Origin: Leptasterias polaris
Lineage: Eukaryota; Echinodermata; Asteroidea; Forcipulatida; Asteriidae
Length of the DNA: 64,000 nt
Assembly (NCBI GenBank): GCA_037783415.1
Contig: JAZGTN010000009.1
Coordinates: forward strand, 15,190,001-15,254,000
Reading direction: 5' to 3'
The stretch's first letter is position 1; each line of letters begins with the position of its first letter. The notes beneath the pieces were generated by a model that ran no database searches, was not told where the DNA came from, and saw nothing but the letters and a program-made list of their open reading frames with translations. Positions 1-12,010 of this stretch are shown here, in pieces. The translations under genes and the position numbers were made by a program.

Positions 1-7
1 CTGTTAG

Positions 8-211
8 TCATTTTTGCAGCGGAACAATGTAGGCAACTGGCGCTTTAATCGGTACATACAACTGCTTAGAAATGTACAGACAACAGCCGGCGGAAGTAGC
101 AAGGAAGAGCAAAGCAATACAAAATGTGTTGAACCTTTTGTCTGACTTCTTTTTAAAACGACGACTATTGTTCAATGTGACCTCCAAAAGAATATGGTGA
201 TATTTAACCAT
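8..211 (-). CDS. possible N-terminal exon of a type II membrane protein
   Basis: A 67-codon open frame begins at ATG 211 and runs left towards the window edge. The product has a basic cytosolic stretch (residues about 17-25, rich in R and K), then one hydrophobic segment (residues about 29-48), then a short luminal stem. This is the layout of Golgi signal-anchor proteins such as glycosyl- or sulfotransferases, but no catalytic domain is in view and the family cannot be named. A splice-donor-like GTAAGTACTAG lies upstream on the same strand at 241-231, so the open frame could be a second exon. The frame closes at 8-10 and no convincing donor was seen. It may be chance. Confidence 0.3.
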   Translation of the reverse strand: MVKYHHILLEVTLNNSRRFKKKSDKRFNTFCIALLFLATSAGCCLYISKQLYVPIKAPVAYIVPLQK

Positions 212-571
212 ATATTTAACTAGTAATAAACTAGTACTTACTCTGCAGAAGACGGTTTTATGGGTAGTAATCCTGGCTGTACGACATTGCTATCACCTAA
301 ACTATGGTTTGTCTGACCTTTGGATAGGCGAACCACATATGCGGTATTCATGCGCCAAGCCTCGCCTCGGAATATTTTGGCATGGATGTTTTACGGCTGA
401 GAGGGCATTATTTCGTGAAATACCCAAGTCAGCGAAGTAGTTGTACGCCTGTTTTTATTTTAAAAACAATCCCTTCTCTTTTGTTTTGTTTTATTTCTAC
501 TCCTTCTTCTTGGATAGTCTTAACAATGACACTAGATAAAGGGAAGCTTGAGTAATGCATTTTTTACTTAA
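212..571. other. non-coding stretch
   Basis: No open frame or repeat was recognised apart from the donor-like GTAAGTACTAG on the minus strand at 241-231. The segment around that donor resembles minus-strand segments near 14.74 and 19.20 kb that also end in a donor-like sequence. Confidence 0.4.
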
Positions 572-927
572 AGGTATTATACAGGATTGGTAGAGCTGAC
601 AAAACAGTCGCAAACAAAGTTCATGTTTTGTGTGATTAACCATATACATGACATAACAAACCTGTGAAAATTTGAGCTCAATTGGTCATCTAGGTCACGA
701 GAAAATAGTGAAAAGAGACCTTATGTGTTTTCTGTTTTTCAAACATCGAGTTTATTATCGCGCGCGATAAAAACGATTGTTTTACTCATTTCTCAGAAAC
801 GATAGCATTTTAGGCAGCAATATTTTAAGGAACCTTTTTCTACCATTACTTACTTTAAATCATGTAAGTTATGTGTGAATCTGTGAACATTTGTGTTTTT
901 CGATCTTACCAATAGTGTACAGGGCCT
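572..927. mobile_element. MITE, TTAA-AGG family 1 (diverged copy)
   Basis: A 356-bp element flanked by TTAA at 568-571 and 928-931. The imperfect terminal inverted repeats read AGGTATTATACAGGATTGGT and, at the right end, ACCAATAGTGTACAGGGCCT. Internal blocks such as CAAACCTGTGAAAATTTG and CTCAATTGGTCATC match the better preserved copy at 3612-3978. It has no coding capacity. The TTAA target points to piggyBac-like or Kolobok-like mobilisation, which is inferred from target preference only. Confidence 0.7.
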
Positions 928-931
928 TTAA

Positions 932-1379
932 CCAGCATTTTTGCTAATATCGACTTATTAGTTTTGGGCGAAAACAGTTTTTGGCCTGAACTAATCAGTA
1001 AAAGTTGAAAATATTTCGTGCGGATCTCACTTCACATGATTAATACATAATTACAGAATGTTTCACAAAAACACTCACACTTGTTGAAGACGCTAGCAAT
1101 ATAGAGTGTGTGTATATTGTGATACCTCCCGTAGTAACTTGTGAAAAAGAACTCGAAGAAAATGACCCCGCCCCCCAAAATGGTGGAAATAGTAGAAGAG
1201 CATTTTGCGGAGGTGAGTTCCGCATCTGCATGGACTCAAAACCCTACCCATGAAAACAAACAGATTTGGTTTGCCCCACAAGGTGGCCGCGGTGCCCAGT
1301 GTCATCATCATATTGGCCTATTAATATCCCGTCGTAAAAGACGGTGAGTTCGGTGTCTGTCACAATCATCAATGTTGTC
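932..1379. other. unrecognised non-coding stretch
   Basis: AT-rich sequence followed by a CCAAAATGGTGG block near 1176. No coding or repeat signal could be supported. Confidence 0.4.
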
Positions 1380-2110
1380 TTTAGAACAGACTCCAATGAG
1401 TGGATAGCTGAGTGCCAGGAGGAGCGATCCAGTGCAACAGTCTCCCAGGTGGCAACTGGGATGTTGAAAGCAGCCAGGTCTCACTTTAGGACGTCCTTGA
1501 AGCGCAACCTAGGGCGGCCACGAGGACGTGGGGCAGCAGCCCGTTCGTCATAGAAGATGTCCTTAAGGAGGCGGCCATCATCCAGTCTGCAGACATGACA
1601 ACTCCAGCGAAGGCAACACTCTCTCAGCATGGTAAACATATAAGTTGCTTCCAGTGAGTTCAAGGATCAATATGTTTCGGACACGATCATACCCTGAGAT
1701 GCCAAGTATGGCAACGAAAGTAAAATTAGTTCAGGCGACGTTCCTGGCGACTGTACGTGGGCCAAGACTCACCTCAATATTAAAAAAGAGTAGTCAACAC
1801 GCAACCCATAGCTGTCTCCTTCTAATGATGATGTGATCGAGTTGGTGCCAGCGGCGAGAGCTTGGGTGCATCCAGGTGACCTTGGAGCGAGGTGAGCCTG
1901 CAAAAAACGTGCTAGCACAATACAGGTTAAGACCAGCACGGTGCTCGTTGACCAGTTCATCTTTCCCAGACCTTGGAATCCCGTCACTCCACCAAGCATT
2001 GCAGTCAAAACCAATGCGAGTGTTGGAATCCCCAATTAATAAGAGCAATGCTGTTACCAACTGGTGGGATGCCGAATATTGTCTCAGATCACTGGGCAGT
2101 TGGAAGAATT
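1380..2110 (-). pseudogene. decayed non-LTR retrotransposon (LINE) with internal deletion
   Basis: Two parts of a LINE polyprotein are readable on the minus strand. At 2060-1794 lies an apurinic-endonuclease-like segment with GDSNTRIG and WMHPSSRRWHQLDHIIIRRR, the typical C-terminal half of LINE APE domains. At 1663-1385 lies a C-terminal post-RT segment with RPRGRPRLRFKDVLK followed, after a stop codon, by a tryptophan-rich WETVALDRSSWHSAI block. The whole reverse-transcriptase palm that should sit between them is missing, and frames shift within the EN part. This is an old dead copy. The clade cannot be fixed without a search; the composition resembles LINEs common in vertebrates and marine invertebrates. 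Confidence 0.75.
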
Positions 2111-2554
2111 AATTCATCCTTGGACTCTGAGGCAGATGTCAGGGTAGGAGCTTAGGCAGAAATAATGGAAATACATCCAATACTAAGACACATTCGCAAG
2201 AACACGAGGCGAGGAGAAATGGAAATGGGCTGCTGGATTCACGTGTAAGTAAAGACCTTTTCACTGCAAGGCCAACTCCATGCATAGGTTTCTCACTGTT
2301 TGGGTAGCCGCTCCAAACGAAGGTGAACTTGATGTCCCATTATTATGTTGAAGGTCATTACTTTCAAGGATTTTTTAAGACAAATCAAGGGAATGTCAAT
2401 ACGTGTTTTTCTTTTTCTGATGGTGTGGTGGCAACGTACGTATACATCCCGTTATTGTTATTAAACAAGGTTGTAGGTCTGACCGTCAGCATATTGAAAC
2501 ATAAAGGCATACATAGTTTTAAATGACTCCAGCTTGTGCGGGTACATGCAGTCG
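2111..2554. other. unrecognised non-coding stretch
   Basis: No coding or repeat signal was recognised here. Confidence 0.4.
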
Positions 2555-2562
2555 GAACACAT

Positions 2563-3503
2563 CAGTGTTGTATGACTCGAGTCCAGGACTCGGACTCGAG
2601 TCCGTCTCGAGTCACAAGTTTGATGACTCGGACTTGACTCGAGTCACGTCTGCAAAAGACTCGGACTCGGACTCGGACTCGACTATCATGACTCGGACTT
2701 GTCCCCGAGGACTCGTGACTCGAGTCACGTATTTTCACAAACAATACCTTTTGCAAATATTAAAAACAATTCCGATGATCCGATCGTCATTCTCGGAGTG
2801 CACATGAAGTTAACGTCTAGCACAATAAATAAGTACACTGTCGTATGGTGTTGCAAGTAATAGTGTTCGTGATTATTGTGTAGATGGCCATCTACGTACA
2901 GCGCGTGTATGTTCGATTCGTATGTTCAATACGCATAATAACACTGGGATGCACGACACCAGTATTATGCTGGTATTCTGTCAACGTTAACACCATAGCC
3001 ACTGACTGCTTGTGCTTGATGCATATTACCAGAGAAATGGCATGGGGGATGTCTGGTACCTGTAAAACACAGCCTGCATATTGCATTGTGATGGCTGTGT
3101 GTTGTGTGCACCAGTTTCTACACATGGTCGACACACACACACACGACGTCAAGTTTGGTCACGTCACTTGTAAAAAGTAGTACAACATTTTTTTAATCAT
3201 GGCATCTGCCGTTCCGCCCCGTATTGTTTCTTTTGGTTATACCAACTTTAACACAAACTTTAACAGAACTTTGTTTTTAAAAAATGTGTTTTATTTTGTC
3301 ATTTCCAATTCTTATTTTACGACATTTGGTTTGCAATCAATATTTAAACAAGTGACTCGTGACTCGGACTCGGACTCGGACCAAGTGACTCGTGACTCGG
3401 ACTCGGACTCGGACCAAGTGACTCGGGACTCGGACTCGGACTCGACCCAAGTGACTTGAGACTCGGACTCGGACTCGACACAGGTGACTCGACTACAACA
3501 CTG
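2563..3503. mobile_element. non-autonomous hAT-like element with 8-bp target duplication
   Basis: The element starts CAGTGTTGTA and ends TACAACACTG. It is flanked by the exact 8-bp direct repeat GAACACAT (2555-2562 and 3504-3511). An 8-bp duplication with CAGTG termini is the hAT signature. Both ends carry subterminal arrays of GACTCG hexamers (about 2577-2733 and 3352-3490), which lie in inverted relation and give spurious Ser/Asp- and Ser/Glu-rich open frames. The 600-bp interior has no transposase, so it would need a hAT transposase in trans. Confidence 0.88.
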
Positions 3504-3611
3504 GAACACATTAATTAACCCCTCCAGAAGTATAGAGTGCCGTTAGTATTGAGTTATATGCAAGAATACAGAAATAACATCAGGGAAAACCACTGTTAAA
3601 AGGTGGCTTAA

Positions 3612-3978
3612 AGGCACTGGACACGTTTGGTAATTGTCGAAGACCAGTATTCTCACTTGGTGTATCCCAACATATGCATAAAATAACAAACCTGTGAAAA
3701 TTTGGGCTCAATTGGTCATCGAATTTGCAAGAGAATAATGAAAGAAAAAGCACCCTTGTTGCATTACTTTGTGTGCTTTCAGATGCATAATAAAAGGCTT
3801 CAGCTGAAGTCTTTTATTATTTGAGTGAGAAATTACCTGTTTCTCAAAAACTACGTTACTTCAGAGGGAGCCGTTTCTCACAATGTTTTATACTATCAAC
3901 AGCACTCCATTGCTCGTTACCAAGTAATTTTTTATGCTAACAATTATTTTGAGTAATTACCAATAGTGTCCAGTGCCT
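3612..3978. mobile_element. MITE, TTAA-AGG family 1 (well preserved)
   Basis: A 367-bp element between TTAA at 3608-3611 and 3979-3982. It has terminal inverted repeats AGGCACTGGACAC and GTGTCCAGTGCCT, continuing as GGTAATT / AATTACC. A central hairpin AAAAGGCTTCAGCTGAAGTCTTTT is visible near 3792-3820. No coding capacity. Related copies are 572-927 and the fragment 27485-27715. Confidence 0.85.
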
Positions 3979-4124
3979 TTAAGGTGGGGGGATAGTCTTT
4001 AAAATTGTATGTTAACCAGCAATGAAAGCTGCACCGAAATGAGTCTTCCCACCTTTGCGCGAAGTTAACAAACAATTTGCTTCATCAACATTCCAACCTA
4101 AGTGGTCCAAGATCCACACAAACA

Positions 4125-6600
4125 ATTTGCATAAAGGTCAGCCCTGGTGCCCGGGAAAGAAGCAGCTAGCCATGTTGGCTTGCGTCCAACTTCTGTGTCG
4201 TCGCGCTTTTCTAACCAGCAACATGCTACAACAACCGGGTGACATACATGTATACTAAAAGAGAACAGCACCTAAAAACTTTTCAACATTCTCTTAACAA
4301 AAATGAACTGAAAATAATGACTTACAACAAAGCATTGTTGTTTATAATAACACTCGTGACGCTTAGGGTACGATTCAGACTAGTTGCTGCAAATTATTAG
4401 CGCGATGTACCCACAATGCCACTTGAACTTCAAATCCTTGCAATCATCGGGCAAGTGCAAGGTTCCAAACATAATAAAAACTTTTTATAACAATAGAATA
4501 TAGTGATTTTTACATTAAAGTTATCAACTAATTTTCGTTGTATGTACACAGCAAGCACTTAACTTTTTAACTTGGTATCAATGTTCTTACGTTATGTTAT
4601 AACTCTTCAGTTATTATTAGTAATATTATTTGTTTGTTTATTTTGATTACAAAATGTGAGTCTGAAGAAGCATCGGACAGTCTAAATGAATGTATACCTT
4701 AAGTTACCAAGAATAATTTACGATGTTTATATATAAGTTTACAGTTTGTTTGTTTCGCCTCCCACAGTAGGCCTATACATCAAAATATACAACACAAGGT
4801 TGCATCACATATTACGATCCTTAAAAATACAAATTTATTTTAGTACAATATGATTCAGTTACATCATCAGTAAAAGTACTTTCGCAATATTTCAGAGTTG
4901 TTCAGTATTTTGTTATGCTTAGACTGCTCCCTTGTTAAAACAAACAACCTATTCAAATGAGTACGGAGCTCCACGAGTGCCATGCCACATCTAGATAACG
5001 ACATAATTTATCTTGCCAAGTCAACTTTTTAAAACGAAAAAGCCGACTTATCGTGACAGTTTATCTCACCAAGACGACTTCCTAAAACTAAGAAGTCGAC
5101 ATGTTCTGGTAAATTATCTTGGCAAGACGACTTCCTAAAACTGCGAAATCGACTTATTCTGATAATTTATGTTGCCAAGACGACTTCCTGAAACTAAGAA
5201 GTCGACTTATCAAGATAATTTATTTCACAAGACGACTTCCTAAAACTAAAAGGTTGACTTATCATGATAGTTTACTATCTTACCAAGACGACTTCCTATA
5301 ATTAAAAGGTTGACTTATCATGATAGTTAATTAATCACCAAGACGACTTCCTAAAACTAAAAGGTTGACTTATAACATGATAATTTATCTCGCCAAGTCA
5401 ACTTTTTAAAACGAAAAAGCCGACTTATCCTGATAATTTATCTTGGCGAGATAAATTATCGTGATAAGTCGACTTCTTAGTTTAAGGAAGTCGCCTTCGT
5501 GATATTATCAAAATGGGTCGACTTCTTAGTTTCAGGAAGTCGTCTTGGCGAGATAAAATAAAAGATAAGTCCACTTCTTGGTTTCAGGAAGTCGTCTTGT
5601 TGAGATAAATTACCAGAACATGTCGACTTCTTAGTTTTAAGAAGTCGTTTTGGCGAGATAAGCTATCCGAACATGTCGACTTCTAAGTTTCAGGAAGTCG
5701 TCTTGGATGGTAAGATAATTTTTTAGGATAAGTCGACTTCTTATATAGTTTCAGAAAGTCGTCTTGGTGAGTTAAAATATCACAATCAGTCGTCTTCTTG
5801 GATTTAGAAAGTCGTATTGGTGAGATAAATTACCTTATTAAGTTGACTTGGCAAGATAATTATGTCGTTCTCTAGATAAGTGGCATGGCACTCGTGGAGC
5901 TCCGTACATGAGACATTCACCATGCATAAACATAATGTATAGCCGTCTGCTTTACAGTCTCGGGTACGTTATCATATACATTACCGTATACAACCTTAAG
6001 AGAGGTTCGTGCTTGAACTCTGTGTGACCGTGGTATTACTGTTTCGGGTCACTGGGGATCACAGAGGCTCAACAATAGATGCATGCAGAGGTAGTTGCAA
6101 GCTACAAGCTGCAAGTTGCATTAGCGAAACATTATTGTCAAAACTGAGTATGTCACCATTTTCGTTTTTTAACGGATGGTAGTATATGGTCTCTTATTAG
6201 ATACACAGAAACTTGTTATTAATTGTTTTTTATAACCATTACTATTGAGATTGTCTAGTCCTGTTGAGAATCCTAGACGGGGTGCAAATGTGTTATCAAC
6301 ATATACTCTGTGAGTTGGGAAGCTGTAATTGTTGGGTTTTCTCAAATTATTTAGAATTAACGTTGGGATGTGCAAACTTGTACATGTACAACCGTACCTC
6401 CCAACCCCATGATATTCTGAGGTTTATTGTATGGGTTTTCAATATGTAGTGCTGGTTTGCTTACAGTTTTTACTCCATACCTCTACTGTGATCAGAGATG
6501 TTTAAAAGCATTTACAATGGAACACTTTTAGCAGGTTGCTGGCATAAACTTTATGAAACTACGAAATATACATAAATAACTTAATTATACTAGAAAGAAA
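4125..6600. repeat. tandem duplication unit A (interrupted by foldback element)
   Basis: This unit is repeated directly downstream at about 6595-8620. Matching landmarks include the block with CAGCTAGCC and CCAACTTCTGTGTCGTCG (4165-4200 versus 6628-6665), the block with AACTTTTTAACTTGGTATCA (4562 versus 7631), and ACTGTTTCGGGTCAC (6037 versus 8102). No open frame is conserved, so the unit is non-coding. Subtracting the 947-bp foldback insertion leaves about 1.5 kb. Compared with copies B and C, this copy lacks most of the segment seen at 6830-7600. Confidence 0.8.
4961..5907. mobile_element. foldback element made of inverted tandem units
   Basis: A 947-bp palindromic element. The outer inverted repeats are GTACGGAGCTCCACGAGTGC and its exact complement, extending to about 30 bp. 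It is flanked by ATGA on both sides (4957-4960, 5908-5911). The paralogous site at 7972-7985 carries only one ATGA and no element, so the borders are confirmed by an empty site. The interior consists of about 14 units of roughly 60 bp. The left half reads GACGACTTCCTAAAACTAAG and the right half reads its complement CTTAGTTTCAGGAAGTCGTC; the symmetry centre is near 5450. There is no coding capacity. A transcript would fold into one long hairpin. Confidence 0.92.
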
Positions 6601-8620
6601 ATACGAACTTGGTGCCTGGGAAAGAGGCAGCTAGCCTTGTTGGCTTGAATCCAACTTCTGTGTCGTCGCCAACGCTTGTCTAACCAGCAACATGCTACAG
6701 CATCCGGGTGACACAAACAAAAGAGCCCAGCACCTCAGATTTTTCCAACATTCTCTAAGCAAAGCTGAACTTAAAATAATGACTTAAAAAAAAAAAAAAA
6801 TGTTGTTTACAAGTAACACACGTGGTTCAAATGTAAGAGGAATACTTAATGTTATCGCTTAGACAAGCGGAAGCGCATGTACCATTTATTAGTCAGCTGA
6901 GCCTTGATGCTTCATTCATGGCTCAACTTAACTTAACAGCAACAGCAGTTGCTGCTGCTGTTGCTGTGCAGTAAACGCAGTAAACGATGTAATACTCCTT
7001 TTGTATTATATTTTGCTTGTTGCTGACACACATGAAGTTGTTCCTTTATTTCAAGGTGATGATAAAAACTGAAAGCGAAATAGACATGCGTGACACATTG
7101 ATTCAATCAACAGCTGACAAAACCTCACCATTGGGAAAACAAAAAAGAAATTAAACAAACATTTACAACGACATAACATGATATAAACGATAACAAACAT
7201 TTCCTTTTGTGAACAGCAATAAAAGTGACCTTTATAGTCCTTCCAGTTTATTTATTATCGTTTATTTGTTTATAGTTTTTGTTTTTGGATACTTGTTTTT
7301 CTAACAAGACGAGCAGTCGACTTATTTTCATCAGCAAATAGTTTGTCCAAGTGAAGTTTTGAAAGATTCCCCACTGATGAGTCTGTGGAGAATTCTCTCT
7401 TGCAATCATCAGGGAACGGAGATCAAGGAAGGAATGCAGTCAATAAGTTTTCTGCCTAATTATTCGCTGCCAGCCGTAAGATCAGAGGAGCAGGCATGGC
7501 ATAATTATGATCCCCACTCACACGTTTTGTGCTTAAATTTCCCTCTCAAATTGTGTTTTATAACTTTCCAAAGCTTTGGTGATATAGAGGAAAGTTATAG
7601 TGGGTTTACTGTTACCACAGCAAGCATTTAACTTTTTAACTTGGTATCAATGTTGTAACGTTACTCCTCAGTTATTAGTAACATTATTTGTTTGTTTATT
7701 TTGATTACAAAACGTGAGTCTCAAGTAACATGGAACAGTCTACATGTCTACATGAATGTATACATTAAGTTACAAAGAATTATTTTCGATTTTTATATAA
7801 TTATGAAGTTTCCAATTTCTCTGTGTCGCCTCGACCCGTAGTAAACACGTTTATGTGCATCGAAATATACAACATCAGTAAAAGTACTTTGGCAATATAT
7901 CAGATTTGTTCAGTATTTTGTTAATGCTTAGGCCATGGGACTGCTCCCTTGTAAAAGCAAACAACCTATTCACATGAGACATTCACCCATGCACAAACAT
8001 ATTACAATGTATAGCCGTCCGCTTTCCAGTCTTGGTACGCTATACTGCCGTATAAAACGCTAACGGTTTATGCTTGAACTCTGTGTTACCATGTTATATT
8101 ACTGTTTCGGGTCACCGAGGTGATGACAGGCTCACAATAGATGCAGGTAGGTAGTTACAAGCTGCAAACTGCAAGCTGCATTAGCAAAACAGTATTTTCA
8201 AAACTGAGTAATATGTCACAATTTTTGTTTGTTTTTTAACGGATGGTAGTATGGTCCCTTATTAGATACACAGAAACTTGTGATTAATGGTTGGATATCT
8301 ATTACCATTGAGATTTGTTTAAATAGTTTTTAACATACTCTGTGAGTTGGGAAACTGACAATGCTGAGTGTTCTCAAATTACTTAGAATTAACATTAATA
8401 TGTGCACACTTGTACATGTTCAACCGAACCTCACAACCCCATAATATTCTGAGATTTTGTATGCGTTTTCAACGGTAGTGCGGGTGTGCTTACAGTTTTT
8501 ACTCCAAACCTCTACTGTGATCAGAAATGTTTAAAAACATTTGCAATGGACCAATGTTAGAAGTTAAATGCTGGCATAAACTTCATGAAACTACGGAATT
8601 TGTATAAACGGCTGAGCAAT
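6595..8620. repeat. tandem duplication unit B (empty-site copy)
   Basis: Second direct copy of the unit at 4125-6600, without the foldback insertion. The segment 7055-7980 also matches a third, more distant copy at 17740-18900. A 13-bp CAGCAACAGCAGTTGCTGCTGCTG hairpin lies near 6940. There is a 90-codon open frame at 7359-7631, but it is not maintained in the other copies and is rejected as coding. Confidence 0.8.
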
Positions 8621-10389
8621 ATGTAGCGACCTAAATCGTTTGTACAGGACAGGTGAATACCGTTTTATATTTTGTGTTGCATTTGGCACACCATACAATT
8701 GTTGTTGAACTTTGACCTGAATGAGCAAAGAGCTACAGCACGCGCAACCACATGTTTTGTGCTATGAGTATAGCACATAGCTCTCCTTCGCGTGCTTCTA
8801 CTCAGCGTTTTGCCAGCTTATTTACAGCAGTTTTTGTTCGTCAGTTTTACTAATGAATTTGTCTTCGTTTCTACCGTCGAACTGTTTGTCTTTGTGAACT
8901 TTGTGAACACCCTTTACGGGACTAACCAGCGTATTATTCTGTAGTGTGGAGGTATTTTCGTACCTCGTTCTACTAGTACTACCGGGGGCAGCCAGTAGCA
9001 GTACAACCTACAGGACTTCGAGGTGTTCTTCGCCCTGGATTAATGATACTTCTACACAGTGGTGAGTTGAGTTCATATCAATCAGACCATTTACTACAAA
9101 TACAAAAACAATGTGCTGGAGCTTGTAGTTTTTCTCTTCTTGTTTGTTCAAGGCCTACTAAAGCACATACTATTTCTTCTTTAAAATATTGTTTTTCAAG
9201 AAAGAGAAAAAAATGTTGTTTGTTTCATGGGTTCATGAGTTTATCAGAATAGAAATGGAACGGACCATGGAGGTAGCCATGAACGGACTCGCCAGTAATG
9301 TATGAACTGTCAAGTGGGTCGCCATGTTTGCATATGTCTTTATTTCATGCGTGTACCAACTACACGTTCACATACAGGTAATGTTAGGACGTGTAGTTCG
9401 TGCATAGTACAACTAAAAACAGGATACTTTAATCTGCATAATACTTTATTTCGTCCAGGGGGGGGGGCGGAAGGGGTAGCGCCACCAGCGCGCCACCTAC
9501 GTTGAAAATAATCTCATTCGACCATCGCGACGTGGACTGGTCGAAGCTCCCCACGTACAAACGGATGTGTGTGTATTTAATATGCACAGTACACACTATT
9601 TGAATTTACGGTTGCTCTCCGCTGCGTGCCGTTGAGACTGCCTGGACGAGTCCATTTTATGAGAGGGTATTGTTATCTTCAAATGTTGTAAATTCACAAA
9701 ATCTTTACACCAGAAAACATTTGTAAATTTTTGTTTGCCTTGCCAACTGCTTCAGTAAATTAACTATAATAAACAACATATATTTAACCTAAACGACATG
9801 TATAACATGTTTTAGATGTGTATGTTGCCTCAGAATTACAATTACCTGCGGCAAATGTTCCCGTCCGTCAACAGAGATCGTTTGAACGCAAAATAAGTAT
9901 TGGCGGGATCCATTCTCTCCAAAAACACTTTTACAAATCTCTAGAGGATGTACCGAGGGATTTTGATTAAACTTTCAGGAATGAAAGATCTATTCCTAAA
10001 TATTACGTTAATGGAAAAAAATCAGAGGATGAACGATAATTTTTTTCACATTATGTCGATATTTGTAGCCATTTTAGGGGAGACCATTTGTAACGAAATT
10101 CCCACCTGGACCCATTCATACACATTTGCCGCTGCAATAAACCAACGGAAAATTTTCGATAATATTTGTACGCACTTTATTTAAAATTAAGCATCTCAAC
10201 AATTGAAAATACTCTTACGATATACACTGTTATGTTTTCAGTGCTGATAAAGAGAGAATTTTAACGGTATACATGGATTTCTTTTTGTTTGTTAATGGTC
10301 ATTACCTATTTTTAAAATGGAGTGTACCCAAACAGCGATCGCAAATGATTGCGCAACACCCCATCCCCTCCCCCCTGATTTCGTCATTG
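8621..10389. other. non-coding stretch with a dispersed duplicated block
   Basis: The block 8824-9060 is homologous to 17126-17425. Shared stretches include GTTCGT-AGTTTTACT, ACGGGACTAAC and AGGACTTCGAGGT. In the second copy the block ends CTTCGAG-GTATGT, which looks like a splice donor, so both may be untranslated first exons of paralogous plus-strand transcripts. That is inference. A G-run (9461-9469) and otherwise unrecognised sequence make up the rest. Confidence 0.45.
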
Positions 10390-11129
10390 TAATCACACTA
10401 GACTTGTGGACAAGTCGTTAAATGTCTGTCGCGGTGATAGCAGAATGGCTTTCTCGCAATATCCCGCGAGAGGGCTGCTCTGTGCGAGATTACTGCTCTC
10501 AAGACTGGTCACATTTACCGACTTGTGAGACCCGCTGGCGGTTTGTGCACGGCCTATGGGCACTTCAGCCGAATTTGTACGGACGCATCTGATTGGTCAA
10601 TTTCGTTATATCTATGAATATTCAAACTGTAGATGAATATTAAACATCAAATCCTGTACTGGATGGAGTTTTATGTTGCTTTGATCATGCACGATCAAAA
10701 CCAAACACTGAGTGGTGAGAGTGATTGTGTTCATGAATATTTTGACACAAGAAAATACGTATTCAAATTATGGGTACAACTTGTAAATAATTACAAAAAA
10801 TCGAACGTAAGATTTTATTTCAGAGAGTCCCAGCGTGTTTGACAGTGCACAGCGTGTGGGGACATGACGTAAAACACACGGGCAAATCGTGTAGCTGCAT
10901 GCCATGGCAAGAGATAGCTGTACCTGGAAGCTCATGAACATGTGGGAGGGGTAGGGAGCCAGACCACCAACTACCTTGTCATTGCGGGTTTGTTAGTCGG
11001 TAAACCTCGCTGATCGAATCCGCTGTTTTAAAATCGTTACGTTTCAATGTTCGGTGTACGTTCCTTTCCCCCGATCAGGTGAAAAATAAATTACAAATTA
11101 AAATGTGAAAAAAAAATTCTCACTCTGAA

Positions 11130-12010
11130 TTTCTTTTTCCACTCCTCTCGACACACAAAATTCCAACAAAGTCATTTCGTTTCCTCAAAATATTATTTAA
11201 TTCAATCAAAATATAATTTTGTCACATAAAATTATATTTTTTTAAATTTGTAAACAAAGTTGTGTTTTTCTAGGTAGCAAAATAGATTTTTCCTAGAAAA
11301 TACATTTTTGTTCCCTCGAACACGCCTTCTCCACCCGAAATACGATTTTGTTACCCAGAAATACGCGTTTGTTCCCTGAAAGATACGCATTCGTTTCCTC
11401 GAAATATGATTTTGTTCGCACAAAATATAATTTTGTTCGCTCTAAATATGCTTTCGTTCAATAAAAATAATTTTTTCCACCGAAAGGAGATTTCTTTCCC
11501 TGAAAACAAGCTTTCGATTCATCAAAATACGACTTTGAATTAGTTGCCCGAAACATACTTTCATTCGTCCGAAATATGCTTTCGTTCAATAAAAATATGA
11601 TTTTTTTCCACCGAAAGGAGATTTCTTTCCCTAAAAACAAGCGTTTGTTTCATCAAAATACGACTTTGAATTAGTTGCCAGAAATATACGTTCATTCGTC
11701 CGAAATATGCTTTCGTTCCCTTAATAGACCTTATGCATTGACGTCACCAAGCCGCCATCTTAGAGGTAAACTGATGATGAAACAATGGAAACACGCTGAT
11801 TTGTACGCGCGGCGCACAAGACTGGCCAATGAGCATCTTCCTTTTGACCTCTAGGTGAGGGCGCCCTACTCAAATGACGTCATATGCATAAGGTCTATAT
11901 ACGCTCCCGTTCCTTCGCAATGAGATTTTGTTCCCAAAAATTCCTCTTTCGCTCCCTTAAGATAGCTAGCTTTTGTTCCCTTAAGATAGCTTTCGAAGCC
12001 CTGTAGTCCA
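11130..12010. repeat. degenerate 21-bp minisatellite, TTTCGTTCCCTCGAAATANG
   Basis: Tandem units of about 21 bp with the pattern TTTNGTTCCCTCGAAATATG. Because the unit is a multiple of three and poor in stops, the minus strand gives spurious seven-residue repeat peptides (pattern ESIFRAN). The array is followed by GGGGCGACTTTG-type repeats to about 12150. The same order of modules is found at 53045-53660. Confidence 0.85.
11724..11898. mobile_element. 175-bp MITE with CRE-like TIRs
   Basis: Terminal inverted repeats ATAGACCTTATGCAT followed by TGACGTCA at both ends. The interior contains CCGCCATCTTAGAGGTAAA and GGCGCCCTACTCAAATGACG. A second, diverged copy is at 59433-59597 in the same orientation. 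It is inserted in the 21-bp minisatellite. Confidence 0.8.

Noticed and set aside
2523..2807. Ser/Asp-rich and Val/Arg-rich open frames (also 3199-3509)
   Set aside because: Derived from GACTCG hexamer arrays of the hAT element.
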